Assembly (NCBI RefSeq): GCF_002858805.1
Contig: NZ_PJZI01000010.1
Span: forward strand, 1 to 64,000
Direction of reading: 5' to 3'
From: Chimaeribacter arupi
GTDB taxonomy: Bacteria; Pseudomonadota; Gammaproteobacteria; Enterobacterales; Enterobacteriaceae
Length of the DNA: 64,000 nucleotides
The position numbers were made by a program, and so were the translations under genes. Positions 56,284-64,000 of this stretch are shown here, piece after piece. Numbering within the stretch: the first letter of the stretch is position 1; every line of letters begins with the position of its first letter. The notes under the pieces are model-generated. The model was not told where the DNA came from, made no database searches, and saw only the letters and a program-made list of their open reading frames with translations.

Positions 56284-56865
56284 TCAGTCAGACGCCAGCC
56301 CTAAAAAATCCACAATCGGAGAGAAGAAGCGTTCGAATCCGGTAAAGGTGTGGTTCCCGCCCGACTCTACCGTCTGGCGGCAGGGGGTATAGTAGGCCAC
56401 GGCCTGGCGGTAATCGAGAATCTCATCTCCGGTCTGTTGCAGCAGCCAGAGCAAATCCGGCGACTCCAGGGGATCGACCTGCATAATTTTCAGGTCGTAG
56501 ACGTGGCGAGACTCTAACACATATTGTTGGCCGGTGTAGGGGTTCTGGTTCTGCCCCAAATAGTCGAGCAACAGCTCATACGGCCGCACCGCCGGGTTGA
56601 CCACCACCGCCGGCAGCGCAAAACATTGCGACAGCCAGGTGGCGTAGTAGCCGCCGAGCGACGAGCCGACAATGCCGAGGTTTTCCCCGGCGCGCGCCAT
56701 CACCAGTGACTCCAGTTGCTCTGCCACCGCATCCGGGAACGGCGCCAGTTGCGGCACCACCATGTCGATATGCGGGTGGTGCACCGCCAGCCACGCCTTC
56801 AGGGCAGAAGCTTTGGCCGAGAGCGGCGAACTGTTGAATCCGTGCAGGTAGAGTAAGGTGCTCAT
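56284..56865 (-). CDS. yqiA: Esterase YqiA
   Basis: 193 residues, small alpha/beta-hydrolase. E. coli YqiA hydrolyses palmitoyl-CoA and nitrophenyl esters. The nucleophile serine is in [15 protein letters not shown]; the N-terminal strand is [19 protein letters not shown]; the catalytic histidine is in [15 protein letters not shown]. The ATG at 56865 shares one base with the cpdA stop (TGATG), so translation is coupled; a TTG one codon earlier is less likely. Confidence 0.95.
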   Translation of the reverse strand: MSTLLYLHGFNSSPLSAKASALKAWLAVHHPHIDMVVPQLAPFPDAVAEQLESLVMARAGENLGIVGSSLGGYYATWLSQCFALPAVVVNPAVRPYELLLDYLGQNQNPYTGQQYVLESRHVYDLKIMQVDPLESPDLLWLLQQTGDEILDYRQAVAYYTPCRQTVESGGNHTFTGFERFFSPIVDFLGLASD

Positions 56866-57692
56866 CAATAACCGTCCGAATCCATGTCAGGGCTGAACTC
56901 ATGGGTGTCGAGGCGGTGAACCTCCGTCTCCAGCCGGCCGTCCGGGAAGAGATCGAGGTAGCGCCAGCCGGGTGCCGCACTGTCGATGGTGAAATTGGTG
57001 CAGTGCGGTTTGAACTGCACACAGGTCGACGGCGTCGCCAGCAGGCGGCGGCCGTGCCACGGCTCGTCCATCTCCTGATGGATATGCCCGCACAGCAGCG
57101 TGGTGACCTTCGGGTAATTCGCCAGCAGCGCCGCCAGCTCATGGGCATTGCGCAGGCTGTGCTGGTCCAGCCAGGTGCAGCCGGAGGGCAGCGGGTGGTG
57201 GTGCAGCATCAGCAGCGTGTAGCGATCCGGGTAGGCCGCCAGGCAGCGCGCCAGCCAGGCGAGCTGGTACTCGCTCAGCTCACCGTGCGGCACCCCGGAT
57301 ACCTGGGTATCCAGCAAAATCATCTGCCAGTGGTCGCCCAGCAACGCCTGTTTGGAGGGCGCAATCCCTGCCGCGGCCAGCGCATCCACCATCGCCGGCT
57401 GGAAATCGTGGTTGCCCGGCAGCCATAAACAGGGCACCGGAAAGCGCGTGATCCCGGCGGCAAAGTGGCGGTACGCCGCCAGCGAATGATCCTGGGCCAG
57501 ATCGCCGGTCGCTGCGATGATATCCACCGGCCGCTGCTGCGCAGCAATGGCATCGAGCACCGCGTGATAACTCCGCAGGGTGTTCACGCCCAGCAAGGTT
57601 TCATGTTCACCGGCAAACAGATGCGTATCGGTGATTTGTAATATCCTGACCCTGGCGTCACCGGCCACAGGCAGCGTAAACAGGCTTTCCAA
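56865..57692 (-). CDS. cpdA: 3',5'-cyclic-AMP phosphodiesterase
   Basis: 275 residues, metallophosphoesterase that breaks down cAMP and so tunes CRP-dependent gene expression. Metal-binding motifs are complete: [42 protein letters not shown] and [13 protein letters not shown]. The N-terminus [20 protein letters not shown] is typical. It lies 27 bp after yqiB and overlaps yqiA by one base. Confidence 0.97.
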   Translation of the reverse strand: MESLFTLPVAGDARVRILQITDTHLFAGEHETLLGVNTLRSYHAVLDAIAAQQRPVDIIAATGDLAQDHSLAAYRHFAAGITRFPVPCLWLPGNHDFQPAMVDALAAAGIAPSKQALLGDHWQMILLDTQVSGVPHGELSEYQLAWLARCLAAYPDRYTLLMLHHHPLPSGCTWLDQHSLRNAHELAALLANYPKVTTLLCGHIHQEMDEPWHGRRLLATPSTCVQFKPHCTNFTIDSAAPGWRYLDLFPDGRLETEVHRLDTHEFSPDMDSDGY

Positions 57693-57719
57693 ATGGTGTC
57701 CTTTGTTATCTCAGTCTGT

Positions 57720-58145
57720 CTAACAAACCGGAACCGCCATCGCTCCATGCGCTAAACAGTAGCGCAACCAATCAGCAAGAAACTGGTTAATTTGATGCTT
57801 TTCATCGCGTTGATGCAACTTTTTATTAGGATAATCATAACGTGCTTTGAAGCGGTAGATCTGCTGGCTTGAACACACTTCAGCCACCATCGCGTCATGG
57901 TAGAGCCGCACGGTCATGGCCGGCAGGCTCCAGTAGCTGACTGCCGGGGCAGTCTGCTGGATCGCCACCAGAGAGGTATAGCGTGTCGATTCCGCAATCG
58001 TCAAACGGTAGGTGGCGCCACTCACCTGATAACTCACCGTCTCGCCGACGGCATCGTTGCGCGGCAGCAACCGACGTAATTGTGCGAAATTGGTTTCGCA
58101 CAGCCGCATCATTTCGGGAAAATCAGGGGTATAGCGCTTAATCAT
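57720..58145 (-). CDS. yqiB: YqiB (DUF1249) protein
   Basis: 141 residues, conserved DUF1249 protein of unknown function, genetically linked in E. coli to lipoprotein NlpD/cell-envelope phenotypes in some reports but without a defined role. Motifs: [39 protein letters not shown], and [19 protein letters not shown]. The ATG at 58145 overlaps the nudF end by 8 bp; a longer in-frame start is not needed for the domain. Confidence 0.93.
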   Translation of the reverse strand: MIKRYTPDFPEMMRLCETNFAQLRRLLPRNDAVGETVSYQVSGATYRLTIAESTRYTSLVAIQQTAPAVSYWSLPAMTVRLYHDAMVAEVCSSQQIYRFKARYDYPNKKLHQRDEKHQINQFLADWLRYCLAHGAMAVPVC

Positions 58146-58779
58146 CAGTTGACCACTCTTTTCGTAACGATTCATGGTGCAGCGCCAGCCATTGCAAAGC
58201 AATGATTGAGGCCGCGTTATCAATAGCTCCTTCTTCTACCCAGCGACAGGCCTGCTCACGGCTGACCACATGTACCCGGATATCCTCGTGTTCATCCGCC
58301 AGCCCGTGCAAGCCTTCTGCTGTCGTGGCGTCCACTTCACCGACCATCACCGACAACCGCTCGCTGGTGCCGCCGGGGCTGGCCAGGTAACTCAGCACCG
58401 GTTTACAGCGGGCCACGGTCAGGCCGGCCTCTTCCACCGCCTCGCGGCGGGCCACCTGTTCCGGGCTTTCACCCGGCTCAATAATCCCGGCTACCATCTC
58501 CAGCAGCCACGGGGTCTCGCTGGTTTCCAGCGCCGGGAAACGCAGCTGTTCAACCAGTACCACTTCATCCCGCACCGGATCATAGGGCAACAGCACCGCC
58601 GCATGGCCGCGCTCAAACACTTCACGGCGCACTTCGCCGCTCATTTCACCATTGAACAGACGGTGACGGAAACGATAGGCGGTGAGCGAAAAAAAACCAC
58701 TATAAAGTGACTCACGTGCAATAATTTCTACATCATTTTTGGTGAAAGTGACCGGCGAAGCCTGAGTAGATGAAGCCAT
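58138..58779 (-). CDS. nudF: ADP-ribose pyrophosphatase
   Basis: 213 residues, Nudix hydrolase cleaving ADP-ribose to AMP and ribose-5-phosphate, preventing harmful protein ADP-ribosylation. The Nudix box is intact: [20 protein letters not shown] followed by AGL. The N-terminal dimerisation part has [20 protein letters not shown]. It is the first gene of the cluster that leads to parE and is divergent from tolC, sharing a 229-bp control region. Confidence 0.97.
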   Translation of the reverse strand: MASSTQASPVTFTKNDVEIIARESLYSGFFSLTAYRFRHRLFNGEMSGEVRREVFERGHAAVLLPYDPVRDEVVLVEQLRFPALETSETPWLLEMVAGIIEPGESPEQVARREAVEEAGLTVARCKPVLSYLASPGGTSERLSVMVGEVDATTAEGLHGLADEHEDIRVHVVSREQACRWVEEGAIDNAASIIALQWLALHHESLRKEWSTDD

Positions 58780-58895
58780 GATGTTCCCTCTCTGGTGAGT
58801 ATAACGGCACCCTTGACCTGTTTTAGGTCAATACCGTGAATGTTCATTAATTATACGCGGACATGATTGTGGTAGATTGACACTATTCAAGGGTG

Positions 58896-58914
58896 ATGGC
58901 ACGTTAAGCCACCT
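58896..58914 (+). promoter_or_regulatory. tolC marbox (MarA/SoxS/Rob site)
   Basis: ATGGCACGTTAAGCCACCT matches about 17 of 19 positions of the marbox consensus AYnGCACnnWnnRYYAAAY. E. coli tolC has a marbox in the same promoter region. It lies about 95 bp before tolC. A TCTAATACT stretch downstream (near 58920) is a possible -10. Confidence 0.8.
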
Positions 58915-59008
58915 CGCCAGTGTCTAATACTCTGATAGAATCGGCAAAATTTTTGCTCTCGACAGCACCTACATAATAAGCACCAATGCTGCACAACAAG
59001 GAATGCCA

Positions 59009-60493
59009 ATGAAGAAACTGCTCCCCTTTCTTATCGGACTGAGCCTGTCTGGCCTGAGTTCCGTGAGCCAGGCTGAAAACCTGCTCCAGGTCTACCAGCA
59101 GGCACGCGAAAGCAACCCGGATTTGCGCCAGTCTGCCGCTGTGCGCGATGCAGCCTTTGAGAAGATCAATGAAACGCGCAGCCCGTTGCTGCCGCAACTG
59201 GGCCTGGGTGTGGATTACACCTATACCAGTGGTTTCAAAGATGCACGGGACACGGAAAGTAATGTCACCAGCGGTGCATTGCAGCTGACCCAGACAATTT
59301 TTGATATGTCCAAATGGCGGGCGCTGACGCTTCAGGAGAAGCAGGCCGGCATCCAGGATGTCACCTACCAGACCGCCCAGCAGAACCTGATCCTGAATAC
59401 GGCCACCGCCTATTTCAACGTGCTGAGCGCCATTGACTCGCTTTCCTATACCGAAGCGCAGAAACAGGCGATTTACCGCCAGCTCGACCAGACCACCCAA
59501 CGCTTTAACGTGGGCCTGGTGGCGATAACCGACGTGCAGAACGCCCGCGCCCAATATGATAGCGTACTGGCCAACGAAGTCACGGCGCGTAACGATCTCG
59601 ACAACGCGCTGGAAGCCCTGCGCCAGGTCACCGGCCAGTACTACCCGGAGCTGGCGTCGCTGAACATCGACACCTTCACCACCCAGCGCCCGCAGGCCGT
59701 CAACAGCCTGCTGAAAGAGGCGGAAAGCCGCAACCTGAACCTGCTCTCCGCCCGCCTGTCACAGGATCTGGCGCGTGAGCAGATCCGCTACTACCAGAGC
59801 GGCCACCTGCCGACGCTGGACCTGACCGCCTCCAGCGGCATCAGCAACAGCAAATACAGCGGCTCGCGCAATGTCGCCGATGACAGCGACGCCGGGCAGA
59901 ACCAGGTCGGCCTGAACTTCAGCCTGCCGCTCTACAGCGGCGGCGCGGTCACCTCGCAGGTGAAACAGGCGCAGTTCAACTTCGTCAGTGCCAGTGAGCA
60001 GCTCGAAAGCGCCCACCGCTCTGTGGTGCAGACGGTGCGTTCTTCCTTCAACAACATCTCCGCCTCCATCAGCAGCATCAACGCCTACAAACAGGCCGTG
60101 GTGTCGGCGCAAAGCTCCCTGGATGCGTCAGAAGCGGGTTACCAGGTCGGGACGCGTACCATTGTTGACGTGCTGGACGCCACTACCACGCTCTACAACG
60201 CCAAGCAGCAGCTCTCCAGCGCGCGTTACAACTACCTGATCAACCAGCTGAATGTGAAGTCTGCCCTCGGCACGCTGAACATCAGTGACCTACAGATGCT
60301 GAACAACGCGCTCGGCAAGCCGGTACCGACCACCCCGGAAGCAGTGGCACCGGAAAACGCCCAGCAGGATGCCGCGGCTGACGGCGGTGTGAAAGCGGTC
60401 AGCGGTGAGGCGAATGCCCAGGGCCAGTCCTCTGCCCGCCCGGCTGCGGCTGCCACCCAACGCAGCAGCGGCAGCAACCCGTTCCAGCGTTAA
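59009..60493 (+). CDS. tolC: Outer-membrane efflux channel TolC
   Basis: 494 residues. It forms the trimeric outer-membrane/periplasmic tunnel used by AcrAB, EmrAB, MacAB and type I secretion. The signal peptide is [20 protein letters not shown] (cleaved after SQA, residue 22). Two homologous halves are visible: [20 protein letters not shown] and [20 protein letters not shown], with [20 protein letters not shown] in the first and [20 protein letters not shown] in the second. The C-terminal tail after about 435 is Ala/Gln-rich and variable. The start at 59009 is preferred to an ATG two codons earlier. The first gene before ygiBC, as in E. coli. Confidence 0.98.
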   Translation: MKKLLPFLIGLSLSGLSSVSQAENLLQVYQQARESNPDLRQSAAVRDAAFEKINETRSPLLPQLGLGVDYTYTSGFKDARDTESNVTSGALQLTQTIFDMSKWRALTLQEKQAGIQDVTYQTAQQNLILNTATAYFNVLSAIDSLSYTEAQKQAIYRQLDQTTQRFNVGLVAITDVQNARAQYDSVLANEVTARNDLDNALEALRQVTGQYYPELASLNIDTFTTQRPQAVNSLLKEAESRNLNLLSARLSQDLAREQIRYYQSGHLPTLDLTASSGISNSKYSGSRNVADDSDAGQNQVGLNFSLPLYSGGAVTSQVKQAQFNFVSASEQLESAHRSVVQTVRSSFNNISASISSINAYKQAVVSAQSSLDASEAGYQVGTRTIVDVLDATTTLYNAKQQLSSARYNYLINQLNVKSALGTLNISDLQMLNNALGKPVPTTPEAVAPENAQQDAAADGGVKAVSGEANAQGQSSARPAAAATQRSSGSNPFQR

Positions 60494-60510
60494 TTTTCCG
60501 CCCTGCTCTC

Positions 60511-60545
60511 ACGGCACCGCGCCTTCGCCGGTGCCGTTTTTCTTT
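60511..60545 (+). terminator. tolC terminator
   Basis: ACGGCACCG-GCGAAGGCG-type stem (ACGGCACCGCGCC...CCGGTGCCGT) followed by TTTTTCTTT, 18 bp after the stop. Confidence 0.88.
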
Positions 60546-60671
60546 CCTCTCCCTATGTTTGGGCGTTGCACCGCATTGCAACCTCCGCCTGCTTTAAAAA
60601 CAGCCAGCTTTCACCTATCCTTACGCCCACTGGGAAGGGCTTTTCGCTCTTACATTAAGGGGAGAAAGACA

Positions 60672-61316
60672 ATGAAACGGACTCAACAAATTAACTTATC
60701 GGCGTTCCGTAAGTGCTGCCGGATGGCCCCGCTGGCGCTGGCCGTCGGCGCGGCATTTACGCTGGCCGGCTGTGAAAAGGCGGACGAAACGGTATCGATG
60801 TACCAGAACGCCGACGACTGCACCCGCGCCAACCCGTCCAACGCCGCGCAGTGCAACGCCGCCTACACCGAGGCGCAGAAAGAGGCCGCACGTACCGCGC
60901 CGAAATATGCCAGCCGCGAAGATTGCGTGGCGGAGTTCGGCGAGGGGCAATGCACCCAGGCACCCGCCCAGGCCGGTGCCGTGGCTCAGCCGCACGAGAG
61001 CGGCAGCTTCTGGATGCCGCTGATGGCCGGTTACATGATGGGCCGGATGATGAGCGGCGGCAGTTATGCCCAACAGCCGCTGTTCACCTCCCGCGCGCCC
61101 AACAACCCGGCCAACGGCAAATTTGTGGATGCCAGCGGCAGAAACTACGGCGCAGCCACACCGGGCCGCACGGTGACGGTGCCGAAAACCGCCCTGGCCC
61201 CGAAACCCGCCACCACCCGCACCATCACCCGCGGCGGGTTCGGTGAAACCGTGGCCAAACAGGCGACCGCACAACGCAGCAGCATGAGCTCCGGCTCACG
61301 CTCATTCGGGGGATAA
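60672..61316 (+). CDS. ygiB: YgiB (DUF1190) lipoprotein
   Basis: 214 residues. The N-terminal signal has the lipobox AGC in [20 protein letters not shown] (cysteine near residue 38). Family motifs: [20 protein letters not shown] and [10 protein letters not shown] with conserved cysteines, then [20 protein letters not shown]. The C-terminus is Ser/Gly/Thr-rich. Function unknown, though it is tied to envelope maintenance by its constant linkage with tolC and ygiC. The ATG at 60672 follows GGGGAGAAAGAC. It ends 6 bp before ygiC. Confidence 0.93.
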   Translation: MKRTQQINLSAFRKCCRMAPLALAVGAAFTLAGCEKADETVSMYQNADDCTRANPSNAAQCNAAYTEAQKEAARTAPKYASREDCVAEFGEGQCTQAPAQAGAVAQPHESGSFWMPLMAGYMMGRMMSGGSYAQQPLFTSRAPNNPANGKFVDASGRNYGAATPGRTVTVPKTALAPKPATTRTITRGGFGETVAKQATAQRSSMSSGSRSFGG

Positions 61317-61322
61317 GCCTGC

Positions 61323-62483
61323 ATGAAACGACGTTCCCTGCCGGAGCGCCCCAACTGGCGTGAAAAAGCGGCCGAGTTTGGTTTCCAGTTCCACACCATG
61401 TATGGCGAGCCGTACTGGTGTGAGGATGCCTGCTATGAATTCACGCTGGCCCAGGTGGAAGAGGTTGAGGCGGCCACCGCCGAACTGCACCAGATGTGCC
61501 TGAAAGTGGTGGAAAAGGTCGTCAGCAGCGATGCGCTGATGGATCGCTGCCGCATTCCCCGCCACTGCCGGGAACTGGTGCGCACGTCCTGGCGCAGCGG
61601 CCAGCCGTCACTCTACTCCCGGCTCGACCTCGCCTATGACGGCGTCAACCCGCCGAAACTGCTGGAGAACAACGCCGATACCCCGACCTCGCTGTATGAG
61701 GCGGCGTTCTTCCAATGGCTGTGGCTGGAAGACCAGATTGCCGCCGGTAAACTGCCGCCGGAAGCGGATCAGTTCAACAGCTTGCAGGAGAAGCTGATCG
61801 CCCGCTTTGCTGACCTGAAAGCACGCCACGGGTTTGGCCTGTTGCACCTCACCTGCTACCGCGACAGCGACGAGGATCGCGGTACAGTGCAGTATTTACA
61901 GGATTGCGCGCAGGAAGCCGGGCTGCCCACGGAATTCCTCTATATCGATGAGATTGGCCTGGGTGAAAAAGGGCAATTCACCGACCTGCAGGATCAGGTG
62001 ATCGCCAACCTGTTCAAGCTCTACCCGTGGGAGTTTATGTTCCGCGAGATGTTTTCGACCAAGCTGGAAGATGCGGGCGTGCGCTGGCTGGAACCGGCCT
62101 GGAAAAGCATCCTCTCGAACAAAGCGCTGCTGCCGATGTTGTGGGAGATGTTCCCCAACCACCCGAACCTGCTGCCCGCCTACTTTGCGGATGAGGATCA
62201 CCCGCCGCTGGAATACTATGTGGTCAAGCCGCTGTTCTCCCGCGAGGGGGCCAACATCAGCATCTTCAAACAGGGGCAGCAACTCGCCCATGTGGACGGC
62301 CCCTACGGCGAAGAGGGCATGGTGGTGCAGCAATTCCACCCGCTGCCGAAATTCGGCGACAGCTATGTGGTGGTCGGCAGCTGGCTGGTGGACGATCAAC
62401 CCTGCGGCATGGGGCTGCGTGAGGATCGTGAGCTGATCACCCAGGATCTCTCCCGCTTCTACCCGCACACCATTATTGGCTGA
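61323..62483 (+). CDS. ygiC: YgiC, glutathionylspermidine synthase-like ATP-grasp protein
   Basis: 386 residues, related to the C-terminal synthetase domain of glutathionylspermidine synthase (ATP-grasp amide ligase). Motifs: [57 protein letters not shown], and the nucleotide-binding [21 protein letters not shown]. coli YgiC does not make glutathionylspermidine detectably, so the substrate is open; ligation of an amine to a peptide is inferred. Coupled to ygiB by a 6-bp gap. Confidence 0.95.
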   Translation: MKRRSLPERPNWREKAAEFGFQFHTMYGEPYWCEDACYEFTLAQVEEVEAATAELHQMCLKVVEKVVSSDALMDRCRIPRHCRELVRTSWRSGQPSLYSRLDLAYDGVNPPKLLENNADTPTSLYEAAFFQWLWLEDQIAAGKLPPEADQFNSLQEKLIARFADLKARHGFGLLHLTCYRDSDEDRGTVQYLQDCAQEAGLPTEFLYIDEIGLGEKGQFTDLQDQVIANLFKLYPWEFMFREMFSTKLEDAGVRWLEPAWKSILSNKALLPMLWEMFPNHPNLLPAYFADEDHPPLEYYVVKPLFSREGANISIFKQGQQLAHVDGPYGEEGMVVQQFHPLPKFGDSYVVVGSWLVDDQPCGMGLREDRELITQDLSRFYPHTIIG

Positions 62484-62500
62484 CCGCCCCCGCCTGTGAC

Positions 62501-62526
62501 AGCGCGCCCTTTGGCGCGCTTTTTTA
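62501..62526 (+). terminator. ygiBC terminator
   Basis: AGCGCGCC-CTTT-GGCGCGCT followed by five more T residues, 18 bp after the stop. Confidence 0.92.
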
Positions 62527-62603
62527 TGCCCGCTGTCACGGCGGTTAACCGGTTCATCCCGTATGCTGGCCGCGTCTGTTCTCCTCGGGCGGAGCAACCA
62601 GAT

Positions 62604-63164
62604 ATGAAGCTGAAAACACGGCTGCCGCGCCAGCTTGACCTGGCGTCCGGGCAGTTTATTGCCGCCGATCTCCACGAGCACACCACCACCGCCGGAATGC
62701 TGGCCGGGCTGTTTGAAGACCAAACCGCCTGGGCCGCCCTACCGGCAGACACGCCGATCTATACGGTGGCGATCCTGCCTGCGCCGCAACAGGAGGGCGA
62801 ACTGCTGGCCGGGGTCACCCACCTGCACCCCGGCCGGATTGGCCGGGAGTTCTACATGACCCGCGGCCATCTCCACCAGCGCCGCGAACAGGCGGAATAT
62901 TATGTTGGCCTGCGCGGCCACGGCCTGCTGCTGCTCCGGCAGGCCGGCGAGGGCGTGCTGGAGCACGTGTTCCCCGGCAGCGTGCACCACATCCCGCCGT
63001 TTACCGCCCACCGGCTGATCAACACCGGCAGCGGCACGCTCTCTGCGCTGGCGGTGTGGTCAGCCGTCGCCGGGCACGATTATCAGGCGTTGCAGCCGCA
63101 GGGGTTTGGGGTGCGGGTCATGGCGGACGGCGACGGCTGGCGGGCGGAGGTGCAAGATGCCTGA
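62604..63164 (+). CDS. Cupin-type glucose-6-phosphate isomerase-like protein (first of pair)
   Basis: 186 residues, cupin fold, resembling the archaeal-type phosphoglucose isomerase family (PF06560). Metal ligands are visible in FYMTRGHLHQRREQAEYYVG (His, His, Glu) and HHIPPFTAHRLINTGSG (His). These bind Fe/Mn/Zn and catalyse glucose-6-phosphate/fructose-6-phosphate interconversion in archaea. Here it may act on a different sugar phosphate, since the host has a normal Pgi. The start MKLKTRLPRQLDL at 62604 fits the family. It overlaps the next cupin gene by 8 bp. Confidence 0.82.
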   Translation: MKLKTRLPRQLDLASGQFIAADLHEHTTTAGMLAGLFEDQTAWAALPADTPIYTVAILPAPQQEGELLAGVTHLHPGRIGREFYMTRGHLHQRREQAEYYVGLRGHGLLLLRQAGEGVLEHVFPGSVHHIPPFTAHRLINTGSGTLSALAVWSAVAGHDYQALQPQGFGVRVMADGDGWRAEVQDA

Positions 63165-63945
63165 CGCCCTCTCGATGGCCCATTACGGGCTGGATGTGCG
63201 CGTCTCCCATGCGCCGCTGGGTTTTGGCTATGGCGGTGATGTGATTGGCCCGCTGCCGGAGATCCGCACTTTAGACCAGATCCGCCCCTCCCTGCGGGAC
63301 CCGCACTGTGACGGGCCGGAACAAGTCTACGCGATCGCGATGGATGTCGCCCGGCAGCCGCATCTGGCCGAGTTGCAGAAACGGATGTTGCTGTTCGGCA
63401 TTGTCACTTATGCCGGGGGCCGCCTGGGGGATGAGCCGGTGCGCAGCCAGGGGCATATCCACCGCATCAGCGCGCACAGCGGCTGGTCACCGCCGGAGCT
63501 GTATGAAGTGTGGCAGGGCCGGGCGATTATCTATATGCAGGAGCGGGTAATGCACGATCCCGGCCGCTGTTTTGCGGTCTGCGCCGGGCCGGGCGAACAG
63601 GTGCTGGTGCCGCCGGGCTGGGCGCACGCCACCCTGTCAGCTGACCCGGAGACGCCGCTGACCTTTGCCGCCTGGTGTGACCGGGAGTATGGGTTTGAGT
63701 ATCAGGCAGTGCGGGCGCATCAGGGGCTGGCGTGGTACCCGCTGTTGCAGGGCAACCATATTGTCTGGCAGCAGAACCCGCGCTACCGGCCCGGCCGTTT
63801 GCAGGTAGTGACGCCGCGCCGCTATAGCGAGTTTGGCCTGACAGGGCAGCCGATTTACCGGCAGTTTGCGCAGTCGCCTTCACGCCTGCAATTTATCTCA
63901 CAACCGGCGCGCATGGCGGAAAAGTGGGTGCATTTCGAGCCGTAA
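63157..63945 (+). CDS. Second cupin glucose-6-phosphate isomerase-like protein
   Basis: 262 residues, related in fold to the preceding gene but longer. Possible metal ligands: GHIHRISAHSGWSPPELYEV (His, His, then Glu) and VPPGWAHATLSADPE (His). The N-terminus LGFGYGGDVIGPLPEIRTLD and the C-terminal NPRYRPGRLQVVTPRRYSEF frame the cupin. The ATG at 63157 (MPDALSMAHYG) lies inside the end of the first cupin gene (8-bp overlap), so the two are translated together and may form a heteromer. The substrate is unknown. Confidence 0.75.
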   Translation: MPDALSMAHYGLDVRVSHAPLGFGYGGDVIGPLPEIRTLDQIRPSLRDPHCDGPEQVYAIAMDVARQPHLAELQKRMLLFGIVTYAGGRLGDEPVRSQGHIHRISAHSGWSPPELYEVWQGRAIIYMQERVMHDPGRCFAVCAGPGEQVLVPPGWAHATLSADPETPLTFAAWCDREYGFEYQAVRAHQGLAWYPLLQGNHIVWQQNPRYRPGRLQVVTPRRYSEFGLTGQPIYRQFAQSPSRLQFISQPARMAEKWVHFEP

Positions 63946-63950
63946 ACTGA

Positions 63951-63973
63951 ACAGCCCGGCATTGCCGGGCTGT
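63951..63973 (+). terminator. Terminator after the cupin pair
   Basis: ACAGCCCGGC-ATT-GCCGGGCTGT followed by TATTCTCTC, 5 bp after the stop. The remaining bases to the window end hold nothing recognisable. Confidence 0.85.
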
Positions 63974-64000
63974 TATTCTCTCTCTTTCACAAATGCCTAG

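Overview
The window comes from a high-GC member of the Enterobacterales, most likely Yersiniaceae and Serratia-like. This is inferred from gene order (exbDB, metC-yghB, dkgA, ygiQ, ftsP-plsC-parC, mdaB-ygiN, parE-yqiA-cpdA-yqiB-nudF, tolC-ygiBC, the same block as around minute 68 of Escherichia coli), from protein similarity recalled from memory, and from an ExbB with the long signal-peptide/Ala-Pro extension known in Serratia marcescens. No database search was possible.

Positions 1-11138 are one end of an integrative and conjugative element (ICE) of the SPI-7/PFGI-1 kind. Reading leftwards it carries parA, a dnaB-type helicase, parB, DUF2786, DUF2857, a ParE-like protein, an STY4528-type replication protein, a PFL_4669-family protein, a lipoprotein and topoisomerase III. 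Four 36-bp tandem repeats with an internal dyad lie beside the replication protein. The element ends at a 49-bp copy of the 3' end of tRNA-Phe (attR). The integrase, transfer genes and intact tRNA-Phe should lie left of the window.

Positions 11139-24560 are chromosomal: yghU, yghX, aldA, gdhA, and the arginine succinyltransferase operon astCADBE followed by a CycA-like amino-acid permease. The operon turns arginine into glutamate and succinate, and the gdhA product can interconvert glutamate and 2-oxoglutarate.

Positions 24561-28948 are a small, visibly AT-richer accessory island: an orphan RelB-type antitoxin, a higBA toxin-antitoxin pair, a T6SS cassette (hcp, Tlde1-like effector, immunity), the tail of a second toxin with its immunity gene, and a type I-E-like CRISPR array of 13 repeats without cas genes. 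Three further repeats of the same family (two 61 nt apart, one alone and intact) lie between these genes. The effector-immunity genes therefore sit inside what looks like a broken CRISPR locus, and one repeat remnant now has the form of an intrinsic terminator for higBA. This is the most unusual part of the window.

Positions 28949-64000 are conserved chromosome: a TerC/Alx-family protein, a cold-shock-domain protein, exbDB, a TRAP transporter dctPQM, metC, yghB, a porin, dkgA, a lone PTS EIIC, ygiQ, a lone DmsA-like molybdoenzyme, ftsP, plsC, parC, mdaB, ygiN, a LysR regulator, the parE-yqiA-cpdA-yqiB-nudF cluster, tolC-ygiBC, and a pair of overlapping cupin-type glucose-6-phosphate isomerase-like genes. 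Regulatory sites that can be read directly include a Fur-like box before exbB, a marbox before tolC, and paired palindromes at the higBA promoter.
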